A stretch of DNA of 64,000 bases from Maricaulis sp. (GCF_017643475.1 NZ_JAEPNI010000005.1:62001-126000); one strand, 5' to 3'. Counted from the stretch's first letter, positions 54,822 to 62,957 are shown. The notes: generated by a model not told the origin, from the letters alone. Numbers and translations are program-made.

Positions 54822-56135
54822 TTAGGCTCGACCATAACCTGCCCAACGATACCGATCACGGGAACAACTGATACCCAGTTGCTTCCGGTGTTTCGCGACC
54901 GAGCGACGCGCTATCGCGATGCCCATTGCGCCAAGCCGGGACGAGATCAGCGCATCGGACATTTCGCCGGGGACGGCCTCCTCGCGGATGAGCCGATTTA
55001 TATGAGCCCGAACCGCTGTTGAAGACGACGCTTCACGCCCCTCATCCTGCCGGTCGACCGAGACCGAGAAGAACTGCCGGAGGGCCAGCACACCTCGCCG
55101 CGTCAGGATGTATTTGTGCGCCACCGCACGGCTGATCGTCGATTCATGGACACCCAGCTCCGCCGCCACCTCTCGCATGGTCAGCGGAATGAGATGGACG
55201 TCCCCTTCCTCCAGAAACCGATACTGGCGCCGAACCAGCAGACGCCCGACGCGCAGCAAGATTGCGCCTCGCTGCCTCAAAGCCTGCTGCAGCCAGTTCA
55301 CCTCGAGCTGCGCGGACTCCAGAAACCGGTGCGCCTCGGCGCAGAGCGTCCGGTCGGACCGCCAGTTCCGGTAGTCGACCTCCATGCTCAGCCGCGGACC
55401 ACACCCGCGTGCCAGTACGAGCTGGGTGTCACCGTCGCCCCCGGACCTCAGAACAAGGTCCGGCCTTACTTCAATGGGCTCAACAGGATCGTATTTGAGC
55501 CCCGGCGTCGGATCGAGCTGGCGCAGCAGGTCGAGCATGTCACGCAGCTCCACTTCATCAACATCACAAAGCCGGGCAAACGCGCTTGCCGGCACCTTGT
55601 GCAGCTCCGCCAGGTGTTCGAACAGTTTTCGCCACGCCTTTCGGGACTTCACGGCAGGATCCAGCTGAAGCCAGAAGCATTCTGGCAGATTGCGGGAGGC
55701 AACTCCGGCTGGTTCGAGCGATTGCACCAATTGCAGCGCCTTTCCGGCCTCGACATATTCACGCTCGATCCGCTCCCAATCGCCCGGGTCCAGTCGACCG
55801 GTGGGGTCAAGGCTATCAATGATCATACACGCCAGGTGTCGTACGCCGGCGCTGGTCCGCACCAATCCCAGCTGCGCCTTGAGGTCCTCTCCCAGGTGTC
55901 GACGCTCAGGCATCGAGGCAATCCTGTCTTCGCATTGCCCGGCAGACCCTCGCGATCGGGCCCATGTCGGCATCTCGGCGATCAACGGATTGGCCTCGCA
56001 AATCGCCGCCACCTCGCGCTCCAGATCATCCTGAGCAAGCCCTAGCAGATACATGGAGCGCTGAAGCTCCGGAGATATCGTCTGTTGCGTCGACAGCGAG
56101 TGAGAAATCTTGAAACGATGTGACAACTGGTTCAT
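54822..56135 (-). CDS. rpoN: RNA polymerase sigma54 factor, RpoN paralogue in the EPS cluster
   Basis: 437 residues from ATG 56135 (GGGGGA 6 nt upstream). Region I (residues about 1-50) is LSHRFKISHSLSTQQTISPELQRSMYLLGLAQDDLEREVAAICEANPLI, the activator-responsive Gln/Leu-rich part. The acidic region II is very short. Core binding, then TMREVAAELGVHESTISRAVAHKYILTRRGVLALRQFF and the RpoN box as ARRSVAKHRK (409-418; usual ARRTVAKYRE). The protein is shorter than typical RpoN (about 480-500). Location inside an EPS cluster, away from the usual rpoN-hpf-ptsN neighbours, suggests a second, dedicated sigma54. Confidence 0.9.
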   Translation of the reverse strand: MNQLSHRFKISHSLSTQQTISPELQRSMYLLGLAQDDLEREVAAICEANPLIAEMPTWARSRGSAGQCEDRIASMPERRHLGEDLKAQLGLVRTSAGVRHLACMIIDSLDPTGRLDPGDWERIEREYVEAGKALQLVQSLEPAGVASRNLPECFWLQLDPAVKSRKAWRKLFEHLAELHKVPASAFARLCDVDEVELRDMLDLLRQLDPTPGLKYDPVEPIEVRPDLVLRSGGDGDTQLVLARGCGPRLSMEVDYRNWRSDRTLCAEAHRFLESAQLEVNWLQQALRQRGAILLRVGRLLVRRQYRFLEEGDVHLIPLTMREVAAELGVHESTISRAVAHKYILTRRGVLALRQFFSVSVDRQDEGREASSSTAVRAHINRLIREEAVPGEMSDALISSRLGAMGIAIARRSVAKHRKQLGISCSRDRYRWAGYGRA

Positions 56136-56236
56136 GGCGTCCCCCACCACCAGTATCCGCCCGCCAGCCCACCTCTCCAATACCTATACTTTTCAGTAAG
56201 ATAGACAAAATGCGCCGCTTCCTGCGAAGAAACGCG

Positions 56237-56264
56237 TTGCAATTTGCATCGCGATCTCTCGCGA
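56237..56264. promoter_or_regulatory. Activator-site palindromes upstream of P3
   Basis: TTGCAATTTGCAT (56237-56249; TTGCA-N3-TGCAT) followed by TCGCGA-TCTC-TCGCGA (56249-56264, perfect arms). The first starts 123 bp before the -24 GG of P3, the same spacing as the leading site of P1. The 275-bp gap between rpoN and galE holds no gene. Confidence 0.5.
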
Positions 56265-56357
56265 AACGCATTGCAGGTATTGGCGCGGATCGGGCCGGGC
56301 CTCCCAAAGCCCCAGCAAATGAAGCCCTTCCGGCAGGTTGCATGTTCAATGCGCCGT

Positions 56358-56375
56358 CCGGTCAAACCTTTGCAG
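56358..56375 (+). promoter_or_regulatory. Sigma54-like promoter (P3) for the EPS galE
   Basis: CCGGTCAAACCTTTGCAG: GG and GC 10 bp apart with consensus TTGCA. It ends 35 bp before the ATG at 56411. Confidence 0.6.
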
Positions 56376-56410
56376 CCTCCAGAGACAGGATTGCTGCATC
56401 GGAGGATGAG

Positions 56411-57430
56411 ATGACGCGCAAAATTCTTGTTCTGGGGGGAGCTGGCTATATCGGCGCCCATGTCGCCAAGGCTATCGCCCTGCGTGGCGACGTGCCGATA
56501 GTCATGGACAACTTGTCGTCGGGCCGGTCCGATTTCGTCAAATGGGGTCCGCTGGTGAAAGCCGACATCCGCGAGACCGCCGCCCTTGATGCCGTATTTC
56601 GGACCTTCCGACCGGACGCGGTCATGCACTTCGCGGCATCCATCGAGGTCGGCCTGGGTGAAACCGACCCAATCGGTTTCTGGAACAACAACGTGGCCGG
56701 AGCGCTGAATGTCCTGGAAGCCATGCAACTGCACAGCTGTCGATCGTTTGTCTTCTCCTCGACGTGCGCAGTCTATGGAAACCCCGAACGGCTACCGCTG
56801 TTCGAAACCCATTCGCGCCGCCCTATCAACACCTATGGCCGCACCAAGCTCGCAATCGAACAGGCGCTCGAAGACGCCGCCCGGGCCGGCCATATCGACT
56901 ATGCAGTCCTGCGCTACTTCAATGCGTCCGGCGCCAGCCCAGACGGCGAGATTGGTGAGGAACACGACCCCGAGACCCATCTCATACCACTGGCCCTGTT
57001 CGCAGCGCACGGTACGGGAGCACCGCTAAAAGTCTTCGGCTCGGATTACGAGACAGCAGACGGGAGCTGCATTCGCGACTACATCCATGTCAGCGATCTC
57101 GCGCGTGGACATCTACGCGCCCTGGATCGCCTGTTTGCGAGGCAGGAAAGTTTCACCTGCAATCTCGGCACCGGCCAGGGCGTATCGGTGTTTGAGGTCC
57201 TGCAGGCAGTCGAGCGTGTAACGGGGCGCAAAGTGCCCTTCTCGATCGCGCCCAGGCGAGACGGCGACCCGGCAGCCCTTTACGCCAATATCGAGTACGC
57301 CAAACACGTCCTCGGCTTCGTCACGCACCGGTCAACCATCAATCAAATCGTTCAGGACGCGTGGAACTATCACCGGCACCAGCCGGGTGCGGACCACCTG
57401 CCTGGAACCATGTGCTCACAAGGCGGCTAA
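56411..57430 (+). CDS. galE: UDP-glucose 4-epimerase (EPS cluster copy)
   Basis: 339 residues from ATG 56411, with GGAGG 5-9 nt upstream; the frame is open much further but through the promoter region. Marks: KILVLGGAGYIGAHVAKAI, SSTCAVYGNPE, NTYGRTKLAIE (YxxxK), FNASGASPDGEIGEEHDPETHLIP, DGSCIRDYIHVSDLA. It supplies UDP-galactose (or the GalNAc equivalent) for the polysaccharide. It is clearly related to, but not a recent copy of, the gal-operon galE at 36230. The C-terminal tail is about 14 residues longer. Confidence 0.94.
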   Translation: MTRKILVLGGAGYIGAHVAKAIALRGDVPIVMDNLSSGRSDFVKWGPLVKADIRETAALDAVFRTFRPDAVMHFAASIEVGLGETDPIGFWNNNVAGALNVLEAMQLHSCRSFVFSSTCAVYGNPERLPLFETHSRRPINTYGRTKLAIEQALEDAARAGHIDYAVLRYFNASGASPDGEIGEEHDPETHLIPLALFAAHGTGAPLKVFGSDYETADGSCIRDYIHVSDLARGHLRALDRLFARQESFTCNLGTGQGVSVFEVLQAVERVTGRKVPFSIAPRRDGDPAALYANIEYAKHVLGFVTHRSTINQIVQDAWNYHRHQPGADHLPGTMCSQGG

Positions 57431-57531
57431 TGCGACACGCATTGCAACCTTCAATTTCTCACCACGACAGCCCCCAGCCACGTAACGGGCCATGACGGAG
57501 ATTGAATCACCCACGGACGGTGTCATGCAGT

Positions 57532-57559
57532 GAGACCAAACCTGCCGGTCTGAGTGGCG
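57532..57559. repeat. Dispersed 28-nt repeat, copy B, abutting IS6 copy 1
   Basis: 27/28 identical to 39490-39517. The preceding bases (GCAGTGAGACCAAACC) resemble an IS6 left end (GCTGTCAGACCAAAAC in copy 3), so it may be a decayed IS end next to an intact element. The 128-bp gap 57431-57558 has no gene. Confidence 0.5.
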
Positions 57560-58365
57560 GCAGTGCCAGACGGCGGTGGATCGGTCTTGAATGAGCGGGG
57601 TCGGACCTAACTCAGGCGACAAGTTCACGCCATTCGGCTAGGGCTTGGGAACAGTTTTCCTTGAATTCTTCGCGGCGGTAGAAGTGGCGTTCGAGGCTGA
57701 AGGAGTTGTGAACAGAGGATTGGACGACGGCGAACTTTTGAAGACTTCGCATCGACCTGAACCGGTTCATGATTTTCTCTCGTCGCCGCAAGGGCTGATG
57801 TGAGTTTTCGGCCCTGTTGTTGAGCCACCTCCCGGTTTCATGCAGGCTGGCAATTCCGAGTTCACGAAACGCGGCCTTGTACGACGGCAGCTTGTCGGTC
57901 ACGATTTGGTCTGGCGCTCCATATCGCTTCATCGCCTTACGCAGAAACTTCAATGCAGCCTTGCGACTCCGCGTCTTGGTGACATACGCCTCGAGCACTT
58001 CACCCTCATGATTGACGGCCCGCCAGAGATAATGGAGTTCGCCGTTTATGCGCACGAAAACCTCATCCAGATGCCACGCCCAGTTCGAATAGTTCGTGCT
58101 CTGCACGCGCCATTTTCGGATCGACTTCGCGAAGAGTGGACCGAAGCGATTCCACCAGAACCGCACAGTTTCATGCGTGATGTCGATGCCCCGTTCATGG
58201 AGCAGATCTTCAACGTTGCGCAGTGAGAGCGGGAAGCGGATATACATCATCACCGCAAGACGAATAATCTCGGGCGAAGTCTTGAAATATCGGAACGGGT
58301 TACGCATCACAAAACGCTACGAAATCAGGCGAACCCGCTAAAACCGTTTTTCTTCTGACAGCGCC
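57559..58365 (-). mobile_element. IS6-family insertion sequence, copy 1 (807 bp)
   Basis: Terminal repeats GGCAGTGCCAGA (left) and, inverted, GGCGCTGTCAGA (right, ending 58365) match at 9 of 12 positions. One transposase gene starts 53 bp from the left end. The 807-bp span equals those of copies 2 and 3. The flanking 8-mers (TGAGTGGC and CGCCCCGT) differ, so no target duplication is seen. Confidence 0.85.
57612..58307 (-). CDS. IS6-family DDE transposase (copy 1)
   Basis: 231 residues from ATG 58307 (a GTG lies one codon upstream). N-terminal helix-turn-helix (SPEIIRLAVMMYIRFPLSLRNVEDLLHERGIDITHETVRFWW) and an intact DDE core: Asp in AWHLDEVFVRING, Asp in IVTDKLPSYKAAF, Glu in NNRAENSHQPLRRRE. 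IS6-family enzymes move by replicative cointegrate formation. No frameshift or stop is seen, so the gene may be active. Confidence 0.95.
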   Translation of the reverse strand: MRNPFRYFKTSPEIIRLAVMMYIRFPLSLRNVEDLLHERGIDITHETVRFWWNRFGPLFAKSIRKWRVQSTNYSNWAWHLDEVFVRINGELHYLWRAVNHEGEVLEAYVTKTRSRKAALKFLRKAMKRYGAPDQIVTDKLPSYKAAFRELGIASLHETGRWLNNRAENSHQPLRRREKIMNRFRSMRSLQKFAVVQSSVHNSFSLERHFYRREEFKENCSQALAEWRELVA

Positions 58366-58700
58366 CGCCCCGTTGATCCAATCGAAACTGGCAAACGAGC
58401 GCCAACATCCGGCCGCTTTCGCGCCCAGACCCAACACAAATTTCAACAAGATTTCCCCCGTCACTCTACATCTGGCATCGCCGGTTATCTTGATCGACCG
58501 AAATCCCGGTCAACACACATGATTTCGTCTCACAACTAAAATAGAGCTCTGTTGCGACAACCCAAAAAACGAATTGGCGAAAGCAATATCTTCACAATAT
58601 TTCAGGGCCTTGGCCGCATTTACAAATTCTCGAAAGCACTCACTAACGAACAACAGTCGCAACCTGAAACCTCTATTTTTCCACAGCATCAGGCACCTAG
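58366..58700. other. Intergenic region between IS6 copy 1 and the ABC1 kinase gene
   Basis: 335 bp, more AT-rich than its surroundings, with no supported gene. No clear promoter, terminator or repeat was found apart from a weak IS6-like GAGCTCTGTTGCGACAA at 58544. Confidence 0.5.
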
Positions 58701-60041
58701 TCAGGTTGATGATCCGGCACGCAGATAAGGCGTCGCCAGCATCTGGATATCGACCTGCGCTCTCATTCGGCGCGCCAGCAGATATAACCCGCCGAACTTT
58801 CGGTGAAGGTAGAGGACGTCCATTGGCGGGACCTCCCGGTACCCGGCCTCCAATCCAAGCGCCATCGCCTGGTCGCGAAGGCGCACTGCGAGGTCGGAAG
58901 CCGCGAAGTCGAAGCCGTCCTTGGCCCGCAATGGCTCAAAAGCAGCGTTCATGATCGGAAGCAAGAAGTCGATCTGCTGCGCGGGTGTACCCGGGCCGAT
59001 ATATCCAATCTGCTGAGACGCTGCCCGCAACCCCGCGATGTCATTCTGCGACCCTGCCCGTAGTAAATCGCGATAGGCTTCCGCCAAATCAGGAGGGACA
59101 GTCCGGGTCGCGCCAAAATCGAGGAGAACGAGGCGTTCCTCTTGCGGGTCGAAGCGATAGTTCGCGAGGTTCGGATCGGATTGAACTCGTCTGAACTCAA
59201 ACAATTCTCGGAACGAAAGCGCGAACAGTTCCGTGACGACCCGGTCGCGCAAGGCCTGCGGCGCGTCGTCCAGGGTCTCCAAGGGTCTGGATGACAAATA
59301 CTCCATCGCCAAGACATCCGGTGTTGTCAGATCGCGATGCAACGCTGGCAGGCGGTACTCCGGTGCCGTCTGCAGCAAGCCATTGAACTCCGCGAGCGCA
59401 TCGGCTTCAGCAAGGTAGTCTGCCTCCTCATGCAACTGCCGCTTGGCTTCCTCAAGCAGGGGCCGGACTTCGAACCCTGATGGCATCAGGCCAGACAAGC
59501 GGATAAGCGTGCCCACATTGTCAACATCGCTATCAATGCTTTCGCGGACGCCCGGAAACTGAACCTTTACAGCGAGGTCTCGGCCATCCGGCGTAATGGC
59601 ACGATGAACTTGCCCGATCGACGCGGCTGCGAGCGGGCGCAGGTCAAAGCGCTTGAACCGACCATACCAGCCTTCTCCCCAGGCTTTGTTGAGCACTGTG
59701 CGAAGTTGGCGTGGTGGCATGGGATGCGCGCTCGAGCGCAGCTGGGCCAGAACCGAGGCGAATTCAGGCGGCAGGAGATCACCGGCATCCATTGACATCA
59801 GCTGACCGACTTTCATCGCAGCGCCGCGCATGCGAGAAAGTTCGCGGGTCAAGCGCAGAGCATTGCCCGGGCTCAAGGCGATGCCCTGCAGATCAACAGG
59901 CCTGCCGGTGACCACCGCTCCCAGCCCCTTGCCAATCACCTCAGCTCCGATACCCGCTGCGGTCGCGCTGAGCCGCACGAACCGGTTTAGCCGACCGCGT
60001 GGCACGGCAACGCCGTTTGTGGATCGGTCTCGCTCGGACAT
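58701..60041 (-). CDS. ABC1/AarF (UbiB-type) atypical kinase
   Basis: 446 residues from ATG 60041 (AGGGAA 7 nt upstream). ABC1 marks: RMRGAAMKVGQLMSMDAGDLLPPEF (KxGQ motif), LAAASIGQVHRAI (Ala-rich loop replacing the Gly-rich loop), DLAVKVQFPGV (ATP Lys), QSDPNLANYRF (usually HADPHPGN), and LVLLDFGATR (DFG). UbiB/COQ8 members support quinone synthesis or lipid handling; many paralogues in bacteria have no known role. The altered DPNLANY loop is seen in several paralogues. Flanked on both sides by IS6 elements in the same orientation. Confidence 0.9.
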   Translation of the reverse strand: MSERDRSTNGVAVPRGRLNRFVRLSATAAGIGAEVIGKGLGAVVTGRPVDLQGIALSPGNALRLTRELSRMRGAAMKVGQLMSMDAGDLLPPEFASVLAQLRSSAHPMPPRQLRTVLNKAWGEGWYGRFKRFDLRPLAAASIGQVHRAITPDGRDLAVKVQFPGVRESIDSDVDNVGTLIRLSGLMPSGFEVRPLLEEAKRQLHEEADYLAEADALAEFNGLLQTAPEYRLPALHRDLTTPDVLAMEYLSSRPLETLDDAPQALRDRVVTELFALSFRELFEFRRVQSDPNLANYRFDPQEERLVLLDFGATRTVPPDLAEAYRDLLRAGSQNDIAGLRAASQQIGYIGPGTPAQQIDFLLPIMNAAFEPLRAKDGFDFAASDLAVRLRDQAMALGLEAGYREVPPMDVLYLHRKFGGLYLLARRMRAQVDIQMLATPYLRAGSST

Positions 60042-60139
60042 AAGTCGTTCCCTACCTAACGCCTGGTTTCGAGGTAAGGCCGAAGTGCGAGTCGGCAAGC
60101 GCGCTCAGTCCGCACGCTGCTGACGAAACGTCGCAGACG

Positions 60140-60180
60140 GGTGGTGTCAGACAAACCGACCGGGTCTTTCAAGGTCTGCC
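60140..60180 (+). repeat. Solo IS6-like left end (decayed)
   Basis: Begins GGTGGTGTCAGAC and continues with AAAC, GACCGGGTCTTTCAAGG, closely following the left end of copy 3 (GGTGCTGTCAGACC then ATCGGTCTCAAAGG). Similarity runs on to a CTCAGGCCA (CTCAAGCCA in copy 3) near 60200. No transposase follows, so this is a relic. Confidence 0.6.
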
Positions 60181-60457
60181 TTAATATTGCTCAGGCCAGA
60201 CCGCTTCTCCCGTCTGCGCCTTGGTCCAGGCCTGCGCGGACGGGTCAGGCACAGGGAATACCACCCGACGGTGAGTGAAAACAGGGAATTACCCTACCCG
60301 ATCTGCCCGAAACCCCGGACTGAGACTTTCCACCGGAAATGCCCTTCAGCGCGGGGACGTCGGGGTCTCGACTTCGGGAGCCCCGTGCGAAGGCACGGAA
60401 ATGCCGCCGGATTTCCGGGGCTCGGGCACGCTTTGTGATTTCAGGGAAAAGAGTGGC
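60181..60457. other. Intergenic region between the solo IS end and IS6 copy 2
   Basis: About 277 bp with no supported gene. It contains a perfect hairpin CCGTGC-GAAG-GCACGG and two GAAATGCC repeats near 60337-60405. Short open frames here do not look like proteins. Confidence 0.45.
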
Positions 60458-61264
60458 GGTGCTGGCAGACGCAAACAGATCGGTCTCGAAAGACCGATTT
60501 TGATCCTGTATCAGGCCACAGGCTGACGCCATTCGGCCAGGGCTTGGGTGCGGTTCTCCTTGAAGTCTGACCGGCGATAAAGATGACGTTCGAGATTGAA
60601 GTGGTTATGAACAGAGGATTGGACGACGGAGAACTTTTGAAGACTTCGCATCGATCTGAACCGGTTCATGATCTTCTCTCGTCGCCGCAACGGCCGATGT
60701 GAGTTTTCGGCCCTGTTGTTGAGCCACCTCCCCGTCTCCCGGCGGCTGGCAATTCCCAGATCACGAAGCGCCGCCTTGTAGGACGGTAGCTTATCGGTCA
60801 CGACCCGGTCCGGCGCCCCATATCGCTTTATCGCTTTGCGCAGAAACTTCAGCGCTACCTTGCGATTCCGCGTCTTGGTGACATACGCCTCGAGCACTTC
60901 ACCCTCATGATCGACGGCCCGCCAAAGATAGTGAAGCTCGCCGTTTATGCGCACGAAAACCTCGTCGAGGTGCCAAGCCCAATTCGAGTAGTGTCCCTCC
61001 CGAACGCGTCGATTGCGGATCGACTTCGCGAACATCGGACCGAACCGGTTCCACCAGAAACGCACTGTCTCATACGTGATGTCGATACCGCGCTCATGCA
61101 GCAGATCTTCAACATTGCGCAGCGAGAGCGGGAAGCGGATATACATCATCACCGCAAGGCGAATGATCTCGGGCGAAGTCTTGAAGTACTTGAACGGGTC
61201 ACGCATACGCAGAGGCTACGAAACCGCCACCTTGCGCTCAAGGCCACCTTCCTCTGACACTACC
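60458..61264 (-). mobile_element. IS6-family insertion sequence, copy 2 (807 bp)
   Basis: Left end GGTGCTGGCAGA and inverted right end GGTAGTGTCAGA. The transposase begins 53 bp from the left end, as in the other copies. Flanking 8-mers (AGAGTGGC, ATCTCAAG) differ: no target duplication. The bases GAGTGGC just left of the element also precede copy 1. Confidence 0.85.
60511..61206 (-). CDS. IS6-family DDE transposase (copy 2)
   Basis: 231 residues from ATG 61206. DDE residues intact (WHLDEVFVRING, VVTDKLPSYKAAL, NNRAENSHRPLRRRE). Many scattered amino-acid differences from copies 1 and 3 (for example FKYFKTSPE at the start, MFAKSIRNRRVREGHYS), so it is a separate lineage rather than a recent copy. 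Confidence 0.95.
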   Translation of the reverse strand: MRDPFKYFKTSPEIIRLAVMMYIRFPLSLRNVEDLLHERGIDITYETVRFWWNRFGPMFAKSIRNRRVREGHYSNWAWHLDEVFVRINGELHYLWRAVDHEGEVLEAYVTKTRNRKVALKFLRKAIKRYGAPDRVVTDKLPSYKAALRDLGIASRRETGRWLNNRAENSHRPLRRREKIMNRFRSMRSLQKFSVVQSSVHNHFNLERHLYRRSDFKENRTQALAEWRQPVA

Positions 61265-61411
61265 ATCTCAAGCTCTACCGGAGTGGGTGGTCGAGACCTG
61301 GTTCCAATTCGGCCCTGTCCTGTTCCCGATCGCAGCACTCGTTATTTGAACTGTTATACAAAACAGGTCCCGAAGTGGACTATGAACTCGTCGGCCCAGA
61401 TCTCTTCAGTG

Positions 61412-62536
61412 CTACCGATTGCGGAGCCACCTGGCCAATGATGCGGGTGCATCAAACTCCTTGCGGTTTGCTTGAATTGCCGTCCCCTCGTCTGTTCGGC
61501 TGGAGTAGGAGGCCGCAGAACGAAAGCCGTAAAAATCGCCTCCGTGGGAAAGTGTGAAATTCCCCTCGACATCTGTCCGGATGAATAGTCCCAGGCCGTA
61601 GTGAAGGCCCGCTGCAGCGTTCACCGGATTGGGTCTCGATGTCATAAGCTCCAATTCTGCCGGAAACTCCCCGCCCCCAAGTCTTTGGAAGAAACATGCG
61701 AGATCCTCGGGAGACGTCACTAGCCCCCCCGCGGCCCACTCATAGTCCAGCGGACGGTTCAGTGAACCATATTCGCCGCTAAGGCGATCACGAAAGATGC
61801 CAGGTCGAACTGCAACGGCGAGGTTATCATGCCGCCGGCCAAGTTGAGGCTGTGTTTGCTGAAGGTTGAAGCGTTCGATCACACGCTGCTCAACGAGGTC
61901 GGTGTAACGTTGTCCAGTCACTCGCTCAACGATCAGTCCGGCAAGGATGTAGTGAGAATCTGAGTACGCGAAGTGCGCTCCAGGCTCCCCGGATGCATTC
62001 GAATGAACCATATAGTGGAGCAAATCTGTCGGAGTGAGATCACGCTGGAGATCCCGCGCGAAAAGATGAAACCGCCAGCTCTCTAGATAGTCCGGAACGC
62101 CTGCGGAGTGGTTGAGCAACTGCCGCAGCGTTATCCGATCATGATTGGGCAAACGACTGAAGCTGGGCACATCCTCAAAATGTGCGACTACAGGTTCGTC
62201 GAGATTCAAAACCCCTTCGATCACGAGCTGAGCGACAATAAAGGCAGTAAATGTCTTACCGATGCTCCCGCCGAGGAATCGGGTCGAGACATCAACAGAT
62301 GGCCCAGCCGGCCCCGCCGGCCCGGCTGCAGCAAAGTGAACGTCAGTGTCCGTGCATATTGCCGCGCCTATACCCAAACCCGAGGCCGCTGAGGCCTCAC
62401 GGTCAACATGGTCTCGCAATTCCGGAAAAGCGGTTGCACTCTGCCCCATCGCCATACCCGCTGATGACGTGAAGACAATCGAAACAGCCAGCAAACAGCT
62501 ACGACCCCATTTCGCTCCAGTCCGGGTGATAAGCAT
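61412..62536 (-). CDS. Secreted serine hydrolase, beta-lactamase class C/DD-peptidase-like
   Basis: 374 residues. Signal peptide (GRSCLLAVSIVFTSSAGMAMG, cleavage about 31). SxxK nucleophile motif in FLGGSIGKTFTAF (Ser about 91), the second motif as YSDSHY (YxN/YxD position), the third as LSHGGDFYGF (HxG). RQLLNHSAGVPDY is the usual family loop. Members include class C beta-lactamases, DD-carboxypeptidases and esterases; nothing here proves antibiotic hydrolysis. It lies between two IS6 copies, and the 147-bp gap to copy 2 has no gene. Confidence 0.88.
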   Translation of the reverse strand: MLITRTGAKWGRSCLLAVSIVFTSSAGMAMGQSATAFPELRDHVDREASAASGLGIGAAICTDTDVHFAAAGPAGPAGPSVDVSTRFLGGSIGKTFTAFIVAQLVIEGVLNLDEPVVAHFEDVPSFSRLPNHDRITLRQLLNHSAGVPDYLESWRFHLFARDLQRDLTPTDLLHYMVHSNASGEPGAHFAYSDSHYILAGLIVERVTGQRYTDLVEQRVIERFNLQQTQPQLGRRHDNLAVAVRPGIFRDRLSGEYGSLNRPLDYEWAAGGLVTSPEDLACFFQRLGGGEFPAELELMTSRPNPVNAAAGLHYGLGLFIRTDVEGNFTLSHGGDFYGFRSAASYSSRTDEGTAIQANRKEFDAPASLARWLRNR

Positions 62537-62804
62537 CCTGATCCCTCGCGTTGCTACCGCATCTCAAAGCGGTTCGTTTCCTGTATTCTCGACCCCAGTT
62601 TCTCGTCTCATCTGCGAGATTGCACAACATCAATCAATGCATGGGAGCTCAACAGAACTCGTGCGGCTCTGACCCGCCGGTTGCGCTTGGGTCGGGCAGG
62701 CTGGGCCAGCACGTCGCTGGTTCACCCAAGGCGCAACTTTCGGGTGGATTGCACCCGCGGTGCCGGCAATTTGGTGCCTCCAATTCACACAGGAGCCCCG
62801 ATTA

Positions 62805-62957
62805 ATGGGATATCTCATCAAAGGTCTTTCACCCGAAACCTTCTCCCCACTTTTCGAACTCGACCACAACGCTCTTGCTGTGAGAGAGATGAAGCGCGTC
62901 ACAGCGATTTCCAAACCGGGCTACCCGTGCCGGGTCAGCCTCCAGGATGCCGAACAG
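62805..62957 (+). pseudogene. DUF1203 protein, N-terminal fragment truncated by IS6 copy 3
   Basis: ATG 62805 with AGGAG 9 nt upstream; 51 codons before the IS junction. The sequence (YLIKGLSPETFSPLFELDHN, then ISKPGYPCRVSLQDAEQG) matches the start of DUF1203 proteins, in particular the conserved PG-x-PCRVSL-x-DA block. The frame then runs into the IS left end. Nothing resembling the rest of DUF1203 follows the right end at 63764, so the 3' part was lost or moved. Upstream 62537-62804 has no other gene. Confidence 0.7.

Noticed and set aside
56282..56295. Second GG-N10-GC sequence upstream of galE
   Set aside because: It has GG and GC at the right distance but lacks the TTG of the -12 element, and is much farther from the start than P3.
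58544..58560. GAGCTCTGTTGCGACAA, resembling the ends of other IS6-family elements
   Set aside because: Too short and without a partner end or transposase; likely chance similarity.
58574..58954. Short plus-strand frame running into the ABC1 kinase gene
   Set aside because: It crosses the 3' end of a well-supported antisense gene and has no protein-like features.
61412..62536. Calling the serine hydrolase an antibiotic-resistance beta-lactamase
   Set aside because: Motifs fit the wide class C/DD-peptidase/esterase superfamily, and the second motif (YSD) is not the typical class C YxN; IS6 neighbours alone do not prove resistance.
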